From contig CAKUNS010000006.1 in NCBI GenBank assembly GCA_934668515.1, positions 1 through 64,000 on the forward strand: DNA of 64,000 nt, read 5' to 3'. The DNA is from an uncultured Eggerthellaceae bacterium (GTDB lineage Bacteria > Actinomycetota > Coriobacteriia > Coriobacteriales > Eggerthellaceae). Made by a program: the position numbers and the translations under genes. Shown piece after piece: positions 51,830 to 61,195 of the stretch. The notes beneath the pieces were generated by a model that was not told the origin of the DNA, ran no database searches, and saw only the letters and a program-made list of their open reading frames with translations. Position 1 is the stretch's first letter, and each line of letters begins with the position of its first letter.

Positions 51830-51943
51830 TTGCAACTTATTTCAATTCGTGTTGCTTCACCGATTGTTTTACGTAAACAGCTGTTGGATTCAGGTTATAT
51901 GGTTGTCAGATCTTCCAACTAGCCTCTTATCAAAAAGGAGGCA

Positions 51944-52636
51944 ATGATGGATTTTCACAACAAGCTTGAACTTGAAGACGTCAAGTCTTTTCTTACGCGC
52001 TTATGGCAACAAAAGAAGATGTCGATTGTCTCTTTCGGAATCGCTGTTGTTGTCATTCTCGGTGCCATGCTATTCGCGTTCGCACCAAGCAAGGACAATC
52101 AGTTGCACATCATGTCCACCGAAGAGCAGAAGTTAAACACAGAGGGCTCTTACAGCGACTCCTTAACCGAGGCTGCCCCGGAACGCACGATATTCGTCCA
52201 TGTTGCAGGCTCCGTTTCAGCTCCAGGATTGTATGAACTCGATGAAGGGGCTCGTGTAAATGACGCGATTAATATAGCCGGATGGTTTACAGATGAAGCC
52301 GATCAAACATCTTTGAATCTTGCTCGCACCCTAACTGATGGTGAGCAATTATTCGTACCCTCTAAAACCGGCGAGAGCAGCTCAGTAGCATCAAACGCAT
52401 CTATCAGCTTCGGTTCGAATTCGAACACATCTGGAACGGCCCCGAAAATCAATGTGAATCGCGCTAGCGAAGACGACCTGCAATCGATACCTGGAGTAGG
52501 CCCATCTTTGGCCGCGAAAATAATAAAAGACCGAGAAAACAATGGACCCTTCGCTTCCGTCGATGACCTTACTCGAGTTTCAGGCATTGGCGAAAAGAAG
52601 CTTGATTCCATGCGTGATTCCATCACCATCGGGTGA
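51944..52636 (+). CDS. comEA: ComEA-like competence DNA receptor
   Basis: Membrane-anchored DNA-binding protein that receives incoming DNA during transformation. The 230 residues contain a short cytoplasmic N-terminus, one membrane segment (about 26-46), a SLBB domain (about 82-143, IFVHVAGSVSAPGLYEL), and a C-terminal helix-hairpin-helix pair (about 165-228, ASEDDLQSIPGVGPSLAAKII). AAAGGAGG precedes two adjacent ATG codons at 51944 and 51947. comEC follows after 7 bp. Confidence 0.92.
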   Translation: MMDFHNKLELEDVKSFLTRLWQQKKMSIVSFGIAVVVILGAMLFAFAPSKDNQLHIMSTEEQKLNTEGSYSDSLTEAAPERTIFVHVAGSVSAPGLYELDEGARVNDAINIAGWFTDEADQTSLNLARTLTDGEQLFVPSKTGESSSVASNASISFGSNSNTSGTAPKINVNRASEDDLQSIPGVGPSLAAKIIKDRENNGPFASVDDLTRVSGIGEKKLDSMRDSITIG

Positions 52637-52643
52637 ATCTTAG

Positions 52644-55007
52644 ATGAACGGTCATTGTCGCACTCGGGAAGTGCCCATCAGGCCGCTGCCGCCCCGGTTG
52701 TTTCTCTGTGGGTTGGTCTTTTGGGGAACAACTGCATTACTGATTATCACGCTTCGAACAGCAGAGCTGCCCTCACCGTTATTCCTTCAGGCTCTTTGCG
52801 CGGCGTGTTTGGTTGCGGCGGTTTTCTTCGTTGTAATGCAAAAGAGGCGCAGTAGTTTATGGCGCTTAATAATTTGCTTCTGTTTCCTTGGCATCGTTTT
52901 CGGGGTAGCACATGCAACAAGCATGACGTCAATTTCAAGCGAGCTGACGGCTTCAGCCATTACTGAAGGTACGCTCACTCTTAAAGAAGATGCTCGGGAG
53001 GGCCGATTCGGGAACCAGGCATTGTGCGATCTGGTCACATCAGATGGGAATCGCTATCGAGTATTAGCTCAATTCCCTCAATGGGTCGAGACTGATTGCG
53101 GTTTCCACTTTGGCGACTCATTCCAGGCTCACTTTAAAATCATCGATCCAGCCTTTAGCAAGTCTGATTCATGTTGGAAAAGGGGAGCAGTCGCGAAACT
53201 TCAGGTTGTCTCTTTTAAGCCGTCTGACCATATATCGCCATTTGATGGACTCTACACAATCAGAAACAACGCCATCAATACTTTTGAGAATTATTCCTCT
53301 CAGGAAGTTGAAAACGATTCCATTGCGCTTATGGAAGGTCTATCCTGCGGGTACCGTGTTCGGCTATTCGACAGCGATTTGTACTCATCCATCAAGCGTG
53401 ACGGTTTGGCTCATCTTGTTGCCATCTCTGGAGCTCACCTCGCAACAGTAACGACGATTATGATGGCTGGTCTCAATGCGATCAAGCTTCAACGTAAACT
53501 GGTTGTCTTCCTATTATCATCGGTCATCATTGCATATCTCGCCCTTTCGGCTTTTCCCATATCCGCAGTCAGATCGGCAATTATGAGCATCGTCGGAATC
53601 GCATCGGTTGTAAGTTCGCGTCGTTCTTCCTCGTTGAACTCCCTAGGGTTATGCATCATAGCCATTGTTTTATCTGACCCTGCAAGCTCACTATCGATTT
53701 CGCTGCTGCTGTCCTATGCGTCAACCGCCGGCATAGTCTTCTTTGCAAGCTATTTTCAATACGTTATAGACGCGATACTGCTCCCGCTTCCTCGATTTTT
53801 AAAAGAGACCCTGTCTTTAACTATTGCGGCAAATATCATCTGTATGCCCATTTCAGTTGCATTGTTCTCGCAACTCCCACTTGTGAGCGTTTTCGCAAAC
53901 ATGATCACCGCGCCCCTGTTCCCGGTTCTATGCGTTGCTTCGCTGGCTGTAGGCCTATCGGCAACTGTATTGCCATCAGCATTCGCGCCTCTTCTGACAA
54001 TCGCGATTCCCGTTTTCAACCTGTTCATTCGCATTGTTGAATTCGTCGCATCGATCCCTTACTCAAGCATTCCATTATCAATGCCTACTTGGGTGGGATT
54101 TTCCGTTTCACTTCTATCCTGTATTCTTCTTTGGATTACCTGGCCACACATTAAAGGCGGGTTATTAGCATTCTCGGTTTCAGTCTTCATGCTAATAGTT
54201 AGTGTTTCTCTTGGCATATTGACCGCTACTACGGGCACGAGGATCGTCATGCTTGATGTAGGGCAGGGCGACGCGATCTTATTGCAAAGTGAAGGTCGAA
54301 ATTTACTTATAGATACCGGCAATCAGGATTCAATGCTTCGAGAGGCACTCGCTAGAAATATGGTTTTCAAGCTTGACGGGGTCGTAATCAGCCACGCCGA
54401 CGACGACCACTACGGATCGCTATCTTCCTTAGCTTCCTATATTACTGTTGATCGCGTTTTGCTTGCTAGCGACACCGCTAATTGCCCGTGTGATTCATGC
54501 GAACAATTGCTGCAAAGCGCCGAAGCATGTTCACCCGAAATCGCGTATATGAAAATCGACGACAGAATTGAATTCGGAGACTTCTCGCTAAAGGTTGTCT
54601 GGCCGAGCGAATTCACAGACGAAGGGGGTAACACCGACAGCCTCTGCCTCGTTGCCGAAGCAGACGTGAACGACGACGGCATAGTCGATGCCTTGGCACT
54701 GTTCACGGGAGATGCGGAAATACAGAACCTCGAGGCAATCGCGAAGAAGGAGGATCTTTACGCCATCGACATCCTGAAGGTTCCTCACCATGGCTCAAAA
54801 ACAGGCACGAATGACAAAATCGCAACTCGACTTCAGCCGATAATTTCTTTGGTGAGTTGTGGTTCAAACAATAGATACGGCCATCCTCACAAGGAGGTAG
54901 TTGCGGCATTAACCGAAGCGGGTTCAACGATATATCGGACAGACGATCACGGGGACGTTTCATGCAAAATCGAAACAGACAGGTTGCTGATCACTACTCA
55001 AAGGTAG
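52644..55007 (+). CDS. comEC: ComEC/Rec2 DNA internalisation channel
   Basis: Polytopic protein predicted to pass single-stranded DNA across the membrane. The 787 residues comprise an N-terminal extracytoplasmic part, the competence domain with LAHLVAISGAHLATVTTI (about 252-270), many membrane helices, and a metallo-beta-lactamase-like C-terminal domain from about 535 (MLDVGQGDAILL, VISHADDDHYGS, KVPHHGSKTG). All of those motifs are intact, so it may be functional. Its base composition looks more AT-rich than the pyr genes. It lies in a comEA-comEC-holA unit. Confidence 0.93.
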   Translation: MNGHCRTREVPIRPLPPRLFLCGLVFWGTTALLIITLRTAELPSPLFLQALCAACLVAAVFFVVMQKRRSSLWRLIICFCFLGIVFGVAHATSMTSISSELTASAITEGTLTLKEDAREGRFGNQALCDLVTSDGNRYRVLAQFPQWVETDCGFHFGDSFQAHFKIIDPAFSKSDSCWKRGAVAKLQVVSFKPSDHISPFDGLYTIRNNAINTFENYSSQEVENDSIALMEGLSCGYRVRLFDSDLYSSIKRDGLAHLVAISGAHLATVTTIMMAGLNAIKLQRKLVVFLLSSVIIAYLALSAFPISAVRSAIMSIVGIASVVSSRRSSSLNSLGLCIIAIVLSDPASSLSISLLLSYASTAGIVFFASYFQYVIDAILLPLPRFLKETLSLTIAANIICMPISVALFSQLPLVSVFANMITAPLFPVLCVASLAVGLSATVLPSAFAPLLTIAIPVFNLFIRIVEFVASIPYSSIPLSMPTWVGFSVSLLSCILLWITWPHIKGGLLAFSVSVFMLIVSVSLGILTATTGTRIVMLDVGQGDAILLQSEGRNLLIDTGNQDSMLREALARNMVFKLDGVVISHADDDHYGSLSSLASYITVDRVLLASDTANCPCDSCEQLLQSAEACSPEIAYMKIDDRIEFGDFSLKVVWPSEFTDEGGNTDSLCLVAEADVNDDGIVDALALFTGDAEIQNLEAIAKKEDLYAIDILKVPHHGSKTGTNDKIATRLQPIISLVSCGSNNRYGHPHKEVVAALTEAGSTIYRTDDHGDVSCKIETDRLLITTQR

Positions 55008-55016
55008 AATTTCTAT

Positions 55017-55985
55017 ATGGCAATTGATGGATTCATAAACGCATATCTTGCGGTTGGCGCGGACACACTGAAAAGACAGCGTGTAATCGAGCGTTTGCGC
55101 TCACGACTCGAAAAATTCGGTGACATTTCATTCAATAACGATGTCTTTCAAGGCGATAACGCTGATGGCACCGAGATAGTTGCCGCTTGCAATACGCTAC
55201 CGTTTGCCAGCGAAGTCAGACTCGTAGAGGTTCGCGATGCCGACAAATTGTCAAAAGCATCAACGGAAGCGCTTATCTCGTATCTGAGCGCTCCCTGCGA
55301 ATCAACCATCTTGATGCTTTCGGCCGAGAAGCTAGCTAAAAGCACACGCCTGTACAAAGCAGTTGCAAACCTTGGGAAGAATGCGATCATCGATTGCACG
55401 CCCATGAAAAAGCAGGAGCTCGCTAGCTCGCTTCGCTCCATGGCGGTCTCCCATGGTTTTACTATGACCCCAGGCGCTTGCGAAAAACTGCTCGAACTGG
55501 TTGGCGAAGATACGGTTCGCATTGACACCGAACTTAAGAAACTTGCTCTAGCCCACAACGGTAACGACCCTGTCACCGATAGCGAGGTTGCATCGCTGGT
55601 GGCCAGGACGAGTGAAGCGAAGCCGTGGGACCTTGTTGACGCTTTTGCAGCACGCAACCTTGCCCGGTGTTTCCATCTGCTTCCTCAACTTTCGCAGTCG
55701 TCTCCATTCTTCTTGCTTGCGCAATGTCAAACTCGTCTACGCGAGCTTCTTTGCACCAAAGCGCTCGAGCGACAGGGGAGAGCCCGCGATCTTGCAAGCG
55801 TTCTTGGGGTACCACCTTGGAAGGTAAAAAACCATGTACGCTGGGCTCGTACTTTTAGCGAGCAGCAACTGATCGAAGCGCTCATCTCGTCTCGCGACGC
55901 AGAAATGAAGATGAAAAGCGGTGCTGACCAGGTAAAGGTTTTCCAGGACTGGATGTGCGCTTCTATCGCACGTCGCATCCATTAA
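55017..55985 (+). CDS. holA: DNA polymerase III delta subunit
   Basis: Clamp-loader subunit that opens the beta clamp. The 322 residues match the HolA family: an AAA+-like N-terminus with LPFASEVRLVEVRDADKL (about 62-80), a CTPMKKQELASSLRSMA segment with the middle helical part, and C-terminal AKPWDLVDAFAARNLARC and PWKVKNHVRWARTFS. It starts at the ATG at 55017, 9 bp after comEC. The comEC-holA-rpsT neighbourhood is common in Gram-positives. Confidence 0.92.
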   Translation: MAIDGFINAYLAVGADTLKRQRVIERLRSRLEKFGDISFNNDVFQGDNADGTEIVAACNTLPFASEVRLVEVRDADKLSKASTEALISYLSAPCESTILMLSAEKLAKSTRLYKAVANLGKNAIIDCTPMKKQELASSLRSMAVSHGFTMTPGACEKLLELVGEDTVRIDTELKKLALAHNGNDPVTDSEVASLVARTSEAKPWDLVDAFAARNLARCFHLLPQLSQSSPFFLLAQCQTRLRELLCTKALERQGRARDLASVLGVPPWKVKNHVRWARTFSEQQLIEALISSRDAEMKMKSGADQVKVFQDWMCASIARRIH

Positions 55986-56013
55986 GCACACCTTATCCTT
56001 AACGATCGCATTG

Positions 56014-56054
56014 AAGCTAGGAGGCCGTCGATTCGTTCGACGGCCTCCTAGCTT
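56014..56054. terminator. long perfect hairpin after holA
   Basis: An 18-bp perfect inverted repeat AAGCTAGGAGGCCGTCGA with a 5-nt loop. There is no long T-run on the plus strand. Confidence 0.65.
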
Positions 56055-56065
56055 GCTCGGCTGAC

Positions 56066-56105
56066 AAAAGAGAAGCGCCCCTGAGGTGGGACGCTTCTCT
56101 TCTTG
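56066..56105. terminator. bidirectional terminator between holA and rpsT
   Basis: AAGAGAAGCG/CGCTTCTCTT stem; on the minus strand it ends in CTCTTTTG, and on the plus strand in TCTTCTTG. It can end both convergent transcripts. Confidence 0.75.
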
Positions 56106-56139
56106 ATATGCGGATGAACCCGTAGGTTCAAGAAAAAGC

Positions 56140-56631
56140 TTATTCAGCAGCTTCCTCGGTAGCAGCCTCAGCCTCTGCGGCAGCGGCGGCAGCCTTCTTC
56201 TCAGCAGCTGCCTTCTCGGCCTTCTGCTGCTCCTTGACGCGCTTCTGCTTCTCGACAGCAGCGGCAGCGTAAGCTTCCTTGCGGGCAGCCTTAGCGGCAG
56301 CCTTCTTGGAGCCGGTAGCCTCCTGCTTCTTAGCCTCGGGCTTCACATAAGCAGTGCGAACCTCATCGGTGACGATGGTGTTTGCAAGCTTCATAACGCC
56401 GCTCTTACGATTAGCGGCCTGGTTCTTGTGGATAACGCCCTTGGAAGCTGCCTTGTCGAGCAGACGGCAGGCGGCAAGTGCAGATGCGTATGCTTCTTCG
56501 GCATTGCCAGCAGCGACTGCTTCGCGGACGCGACGAATGCCGGTTTTCAGTTCAGACTTGACAGCGCGATTACGCATACGAGATTTCTCGTTGGTGATGA
56601 TGCGCTTCTTTTGACTCTTGATGTTTGCCAC
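56140..56631 (-). CDS. rpsT: ribosomal protein bS20 with long Ala/Lys/Glu C-terminal extension
   Basis: Small-subunit protein that binds 16S rRNA. The S20 fold fills residues 1-85 (ANIKSQKKRI, ACRLLDKAASKGVIHKNQAANRKSG). Typical S20 is 85-90 residues; here about 78 more follow, first basic Lys/Ala-rich (about 100-145) and then acidic (AEAEAATEEAAE). The extension is low complexity and probably helical. The GTG at 56631 is the start: GGAGG lies 6 nt upstream, whereas an in-frame upstream reading runs into unrelated sequence. Divergent from lepA. Confidence 0.93.
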   Translation of the reverse strand: MANIKSQKKRIITNEKSRMRNRAVKSELKTGIRRVREAVAAGNAEEAYASALAACRLLDKAASKGVIHKNQAANRKSGVMKLANTIVTDEVRTAYVKPEAKKQEATGSKKAAAKAARKEAYAAAAVEKQKRVKEQQKAEKAAAEKKAAAAAAEAEAATEEAAE

Positions 56632-56838
56632 TCTTATCCTCCGTTGTAATATCTTGTTTCCAAACGAAAACCTGTAGATTTTAACATACAATACCAGCAT
56701 AAATGCAACTTGGCTTGGTAAAATAATCCGTACAGCACAAAACACGGATGATCCATGCCGATAATCGCACTGATTGCGGCATTGCATTACGCTGCAAACA
56801 CTATAGACCATATACGTCACGTAATGAAAGATGACTGA

Positions 56839-58665
56839 ATGAGCCAGAAGAACGCCATATCTGAGCACGATCCTTCGCGGATCAGGAACTTTTCAATCAT
56901 TGCGCACATCGATCATGGTAAATCCACGCTCTCCGATCGTATCCTCGAACAAACCGGCGCCGTGTCCGAACGAGACATGCGCGCACAGCTTCTAGATAGC
57001 ATGGACATCGAACGCGAACGTGGAATCACCATCAAAAGCCAAGCCGTTCGCGTCACGTATACCGCCGATGATGGCGAAACGTATGAGTTCAATCTCATCG
57101 ACACACCGGGTCACGTCGACTTCACGTACGAGGTAAGCCGCTCGCTTGCCGCATGCGACGGCGCCGTCCTGGTAGTCGACGCTACGCAGGGCGTCGAGGC
57201 CCAAACCGTTGCTAATGCCATGATGGCAATGAACGCCAATCTCGAAATCGTCCCGCTCATCAACAAAATCGATCTTCCCTCCGCCGAACCGGAACGCGTC
57301 AAAGCGGAAATCGAAGACGGTTTGGCCATCCCAGCCGAAGATGCGGTCCTTTGCTCTGCGAAAACGGGGGTGGGCGTTCACGACCTTCTTGAAGCCGTTG
57401 TGTACAACATTCCTGCGCCTCAGGGCAACGGAGACGCACCTCTCAGGGCCCTTATCTTCGACTCCTATTTCGACTCATATCGCGGCGTCATCGCCTTCGT
57501 GCGAATCGTCGATGGCAGCGTTCGCAAGGGCGATCAAATCATCATGATGGCAACAGGCACCAACGCCCTTGTCGAGGAAGTTGGCGCTCGCACGCCGAAG
57601 GAACAGCAACTTGACAGCCTGAACTACGGCGATGTCGGCTATATCGTCACTGGTTTGAAGGATGTTTCCGAAGTCAAGGTGGGCGACACCATCACCCTTA
57701 AATCACAGCCAGCAGATAAAGCTCTGCCCGGCTATCGCGACGTCAAGCCAATGGTATTTACCGGTTTGTACCCCATCGACTCAGATCAGTACGAGCAGCT
57801 GAAAGACGCCCTCGAAAAGCTGTCCCTCAATGATCCTGCCCTGATCTGGGAGCCAGAAACTTCTCACGCACTCGGATTCGGATTCCGAGTCGGATTCTTG
57901 GGCCTTTTGCACATGGAGGTCATCGAAGAGCGCCTCGAGCGCGAATTCGGCCTTAACCTGTTGTGCACGGCGCCCTCGGTCGAGTATCACGTCTTCAAAA
58001 CGAACAGGGAGATGATCTCCCTTCACTCGCCGCAAGAAATGCCCGATCCGGCCGAGATCGATCACGTCGAGGAGCCGTATCTCAAAGCTAAGATCCTTGT
58101 TCCGCCCGATTACGTCGGTGCTGTCATGGACCTGACCGTTTCGCGTCGCGGCACGTTCGTCACTATGAACTATTTGTCGCAGAACACAGTCGAAATGGTC
58201 TGGGAGATTCCCCTTAGCGAACTTATCATGGACTACTTCGACAAATTGAAGTCCAGCACCCGCGGCTATGCTTCGCTCGATTACGAATTCGACGGCTATA
58301 AACCTTCTCAGTTGGTGAAGCTCGACATCCTGCTTTCCGGCAAACCCGTCGATGCGCTTTCCTTCATCATTCACAAGGACAAGGCATACGAGCGCGGAAA
58401 AGTCCTAGCGCAGAAGCTCAAAGACATCATTCCGCGTCAGATGTTCGAGGTGCCCATCCAAGCAGCTGTTGGCGGTCGAATCCTTGCCCGCGAAACCGTC
58501 AAAGCGAAGCGCAAGGACGTTTTGGCCAAGTGCTACGGTGGCGATATCAGCCGCAAGCGCAAGCTTCTTGAAAATCAGAAGGACGGTAAGAAGCGCATGA
58601 AGAGCATCGGCAACGTCGATGTGCCCCAAGAAGCATTCATGGCCATCTTGAAGGTTGACGACTGA
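56839..58665 (+). CDS. lepA: elongation factor 4 (LepA)
   Basis: Translational GTPase that binds ribosomes, reported to affect initiation and back-translocation. The 608 residues show the G domain with IIAHIDHGKSTLSDRI (about 20-35), RGITIKSQAVR and NLIDTPGHVDF, then domains II, III and V, and the LepA-specific C-terminal domain ending CYGGDISRKRKLLENQKDGKKRMKSIG. The ATG at 56839 lies 207 bp from rpsT on the opposite strand. A small membrane protein gene follows 52 bp later. Confidence 0.97.
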   Translation: MSQKNAISEHDPSRIRNFSIIAHIDHGKSTLSDRILEQTGAVSERDMRAQLLDSMDIERERGITIKSQAVRVTYTADDGETYEFNLIDTPGHVDFTYEVSRSLAACDGAVLVVDATQGVEAQTVANAMMAMNANLEIVPLINKIDLPSAEPERVKAEIEDGLAIPAEDAVLCSAKTGVGVHDLLEAVVYNIPAPQGNGDAPLRALIFDSYFDSYRGVIAFVRIVDGSVRKGDQIIMMATGTNALVEEVGARTPKEQQLDSLNYGDVGYIVTGLKDVSEVKVGDTITLKSQPADKALPGYRDVKPMVFTGLYPIDSDQYEQLKDALEKLSLNDPALIWEPETSHALGFGFRVGFLGLLHMEVIEERLEREFGLNLLCTAPSVEYHVFKTNREMISLHSPQEMPDPAEIDHVEEPYLKAKILVPPDYVGAVMDLTVSRRGTFVTMNYLSQNTVEMVWEIPLSELIMDYFDKLKSSTRGYASLDYEFDGYKPSQLVKLDILLSGKPVDALSFIIHKDKAYERGKVLAQKLKDIIPRQMFEVPIQAAVGGRILARETVKAKRKDVLAKCYGGDISRKRKLLENQKDGKKRMKSIGNVDVPQEAFMAILKVDD

Positions 58666-58717
58666 TAAATCTTGACGCCTTTCAGCATCAAACGACACAA
58701 CGGAGAAACGACCAGCA

Positions 58718-58906
58718 ATGAGGAACGAAGAAGAAAACTGGCTTGAAGACGCCTTCAACGAAAAGAAGGATCAGGAATTCAATGATGCCCACATGGGCGG
58801 ATCTTCAAAGCTTCTTGTCGGCATCGGCTGCCTTGGCGCCGTCATCCTGACTGTCATCTTCTTCGTTTCCAGCCTGGGTCTCCTCAGCGCTATTTCCGCT
58901 GCATAG
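58718..58906 (+). CDS. small single-pass membrane protein, unknown
   Basis: A 62-residue protein: an acidic, charged N-terminal half (MRNEEENWLEDAFNEKKDQE) and one membrane segment (about 32-57) rich in Leu, Val and Gly. No family is recognised. A GGAG site lies 13 nt before the ATG. It sits between lepA and dusB on the same strand, 11 bp before dusB, so it is likely cotranscribed. Topology is uncertain but the acidic side would face inward only if the usual positive-inside rule is not decisive here. Confidence 0.65.
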   Translation: MRNEEENWLEDAFNEKKDQEFNDAHMGGSSKLLVGIGCLGAVILTVIFFVSSLGLLSAISAA

Positions 58907-58917
58907 AGAGGTCCGTT

Positions 58918-59901
58918 TTGAGCGATCAGTCCATTGCCAGCATGCGTTCTCTGTTGAATCAGCGCGGTGTTCTTCTTGCGCCTCTCGCTGGCGTGAGCGA
59001 TTTGGTGTTTCGCCAGATCAACCGCGAACACAAAGCCGATCTCACCTACACCGAAATGGTTTCTGCAAAGGGGCTCTCGTACGCAAACGAGAAGACCCGT
59101 CATCTTTTAGATCTCGCCGAAAACGAGGACATTGTCGCTGTTCAGGTTTTTGGACACGAACCCGAGGTCATCGCACGAGAAGCCGTCTGGATCGAAGAGC
59201 AGCTTCAAGACAGGCTGGCCTATATCGACATCAACATGGGTTGCCCAGCGCGAAAAATCGTGTCGAAAGGCGATGGCTCGGCCTTGATGAAAACGCCAGA
59301 ACTTGCCTCTCGAATCGTCGAAAGCGTCTCTCAAGCGATCAACCATCCCGTCACGGTCAAATTCCGACGTGGATACAACACCGACGACGAAACCTGCGTC
59401 GAATTCGCCAAGCGCATGGAACAGTCAGGCGCGGCAGCTTGCGCTGTTCACGGGCGCTTCGCCATGCAGATGTACAGCGGGCACGCGGATTGGGACGCCA
59501 TCCGCAGGGTAGTGGACGCTGTGAACATCCCTGTTATTGGAAACGGCGACATCACGTCGGGGCAAGATGCTCTGAACATGCTCGGTGAAACCGGCTGTGC
59601 CGCCATCATGATCGGGCGAGCTGCCCAGGGAAACCCGTGGATTTTCGAAGAAGTGAAGGCCGCCAAAGAAAGGGTCGCCTGGAACCCACCTAGCGCAACC
59701 GAGCGAATTCAGCTTGCCAAGCGCCACGCCGAGTTAATGTCCCATCTTCCCGGTAAACCGCTTTCGCGCATGCGCAAGCACGCCATGTGGTATGTTGCGG
59801 GTCTCCCCGGAGCCTCCATCGCACGTGGCAAATTCAACCTGTGCAACACACTAGACGACTTCAATGCCGTATTCGACGAACTGCTTGCTTACGAGAACTA
59901 G
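58918..59901 (+). CDS. dusB: tRNA-dihydrouridine synthase
   Basis: FMN enzyme that reduces uridines in tRNA. The 327-residue protein has LAPLAGVSDLVFR (about 20-32), YTEMVSAKGLSY, the catalytic Cys in NMGCPARKIV (about 105-114) and PVIGNGDITSGQDA and IGRAAQGNPWIF motifs. It reads most like the DusB/Dus3 group. Start is a TTG at 58918 behind AGAGAGG; an in-frame ATG at residue 9 is possible. hemW follows after 8 bp. Confidence 0.93.
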   Translation: MSDQSIASMRSLLNQRGVLLAPLAGVSDLVFRQINREHKADLTYTEMVSAKGLSYANEKTRHLLDLAENEDIVAVQVFGHEPEVIAREAVWIEEQLQDRLAYIDINMGCPARKIVSKGDGSALMKTPELASRIVESVSQAINHPVTVKFRRGYNTDDETCVEFAKRMEQSGAAACAVHGRFAMQMYSGHADWDAIRRVVDAVNIPVIGNGDITSGQDALNMLGETGCAAIMIGRAAQGNPWIFEEVKAAKERVAWNPPSATERIQLAKRHAELMSHLPGKPLSRMRKHAMWYVAGLPGASIARGKFNLCNTLDDFNAVFDELLAYEN

Positions 59902-59909
59902 GAAACAAC

Positions 59910-61022
59910 ATGCCTCATGATCCTTATGGCGCGATGTACGTTCACATACCCTTCTGCAAAAGCCGTTGCGCTTATTGCGACTTCGCAACTGAAGCCATCC
60001 CGAACGATTCCAAGGTGATCGACGAGTACATCGAGAGTCTGGTCGTCGACATAAGGCGTCAATCAAAGGCCGACGAACTCGGCTCGATCAAAACCATCTA
60101 CATTGGCGGGGGCACGCCTTCCTACATCGGGCTTTCCCGCCTTTCCAGCCTGCTATATGCCATCTCGCTTTCGGTCATCACAACGCGCCCAGATATGGAA
60201 TGGTCCATGGAGGCGAACCCCGAAAGCGTCGACGAACGTCTGATCAGGGATATCTGGGCTATGGGGGTCAATCGTCTTTCGATCGGGGTGCAAAGCTTCG
60301 ACGACGACGTGCTTTCATTTTTGGGAAGGGCCCATGATGTCGCTATGGCCAAACAGGCAGTAAAAACCGCGCAAAGTCGATTCACGAATATCAGCGTCGA
60401 TCTGATGTGCGGCATTCCGGGGCAATCGGACGAATCGTTTGCTGATAGCGTGAAAACAGCAATCGAACTAGGCGTTACCCATGTTAGCATCTACCCGCTC
60501 ACCATCGAAGAACACACCCCGTTCTACCGTGACGTGATGGCAGGCCGCATTCCCGAACCCGACGACGATGTTGAAGCTCGGCATATGAAAATAGCTCAGA
60601 GCATCCTTTCCGAGGCTGGCTTCGCTCGTTACGAGGTTGCGAGTTATGCCAAACCGGGCTATGAATGCAAGCACAACATCGCCTATTGGACTGGCGTGCC
60701 TTATATCGGATTCGGTAGAAGCGCCGCTACTATGACCCAAAACGATGAACGCCGCATGCGCATGACCGACGGCGTCGTTACCGACGATCTCAGCCGCCCT
60801 GAACGAGAATCCGAGGATCTCATGCTTGGCATGCGTATGACGCGTGGCATTTCTCATGAACAGATCGAACAGGCAAAACTCTACCTTAATGGCGTAGAAC
60901 AAGCCTTTGCCAAGCTGCAAGACGAGGGGCTGGTGACCCGCACCGACGAGGGCTTTGCGCCAACCGAGAAAGGCTGGCTTTGCGGCAACGAGCTTTACGG
61001 CGAGCTGTTTTCACTTGCCTAG
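59910..61022 (+). CDS. hemW: HemW-type radical SAM protein (heme chaperone family)
   Basis: A 370-residue radical SAM protein of the HemN-like family now called HemW, implicated in heme trafficking rather than coproporphyrinogen oxidation. The cluster motif CKSRCAYC (about residues 16-23) lies close to the N-terminus as in HemW, followed by IYIGGGTPSYIG, SIGVQSFDDDVLSFLGR and a C-terminal HemN domain. The ATG at 59910 follows TAGGAAAC. It belongs to the lepA-dusB-hemW-hrcA-dnaJ neighbourhood; a longer in-frame start would lie inside dusB. Confidence 0.92.
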   Translation: MPHDPYGAMYVHIPFCKSRCAYCDFATEAIPNDSKVIDEYIESLVVDIRRQSKADELGSIKTIYIGGGTPSYIGLSRLSSLLYAISLSVITTRPDMEWSMEANPESVDERLIRDIWAMGVNRLSIGVQSFDDDVLSFLGRAHDVAMAKQAVKTAQSRFTNISVDLMCGIPGQSDESFADSVKTAIELGVTHVSIYPLTIEEHTPFYRDVMAGRIPEPDDDVEARHMKIAQSILSEAGFARYEVASYAKPGYECKHNIAYWTGVPYIGFGRSAATMTQNDERRMRMTDGVVTDDLSRPERESEDLMLGMRMTRGISHEQIEQAKLYLNGVEQAFAKLQDEGLVTRTDEGFAPTEKGWLCGNELYGELFSLA

Positions 61023-61099
61023 CAAATCCGTTGTCACCGCACGCGAAAAGTGCCGTTAGGTAACGGTTCGGTGCAAATAGCGTTTTGAAACTGACTGGC

Positions 61100-61138
61100 T
61101 TAGCACTCTCGCATCCATACTGCTAGAATACGAGTGCT
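61100..61138 (+). promoter_or_regulatory. hrcA promoter flanked by split CIRCE-like half-sites
   Basis: TTAGCACTC (61100-61108) and GAGTGCT (61132-61138) are the two arms of the HrcA operator CIRCE, but 23 nt apart instead of the usual 9. A -10 TAGAAT with extended TGC (61121-61129) lies between them. The left arm can serve as the -35 region (TTAGCA, 18-nt spacing). HrcA binding would cover the promoter. Confidence 0.6.
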
Positions 61139-61195
61139 GTTCTTATAACCGATCAGCAGATTCGTAAACATATCGAACAGGGAAGGGTGATGGCA

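Noticed and set aside
51865..51879. Short palindrome TTTACGTAAA upstream of comEA as an operator
   Set aside because: A 10-bp palindrome is expected by chance at this frequency and no matching regulator or second copy was seen.
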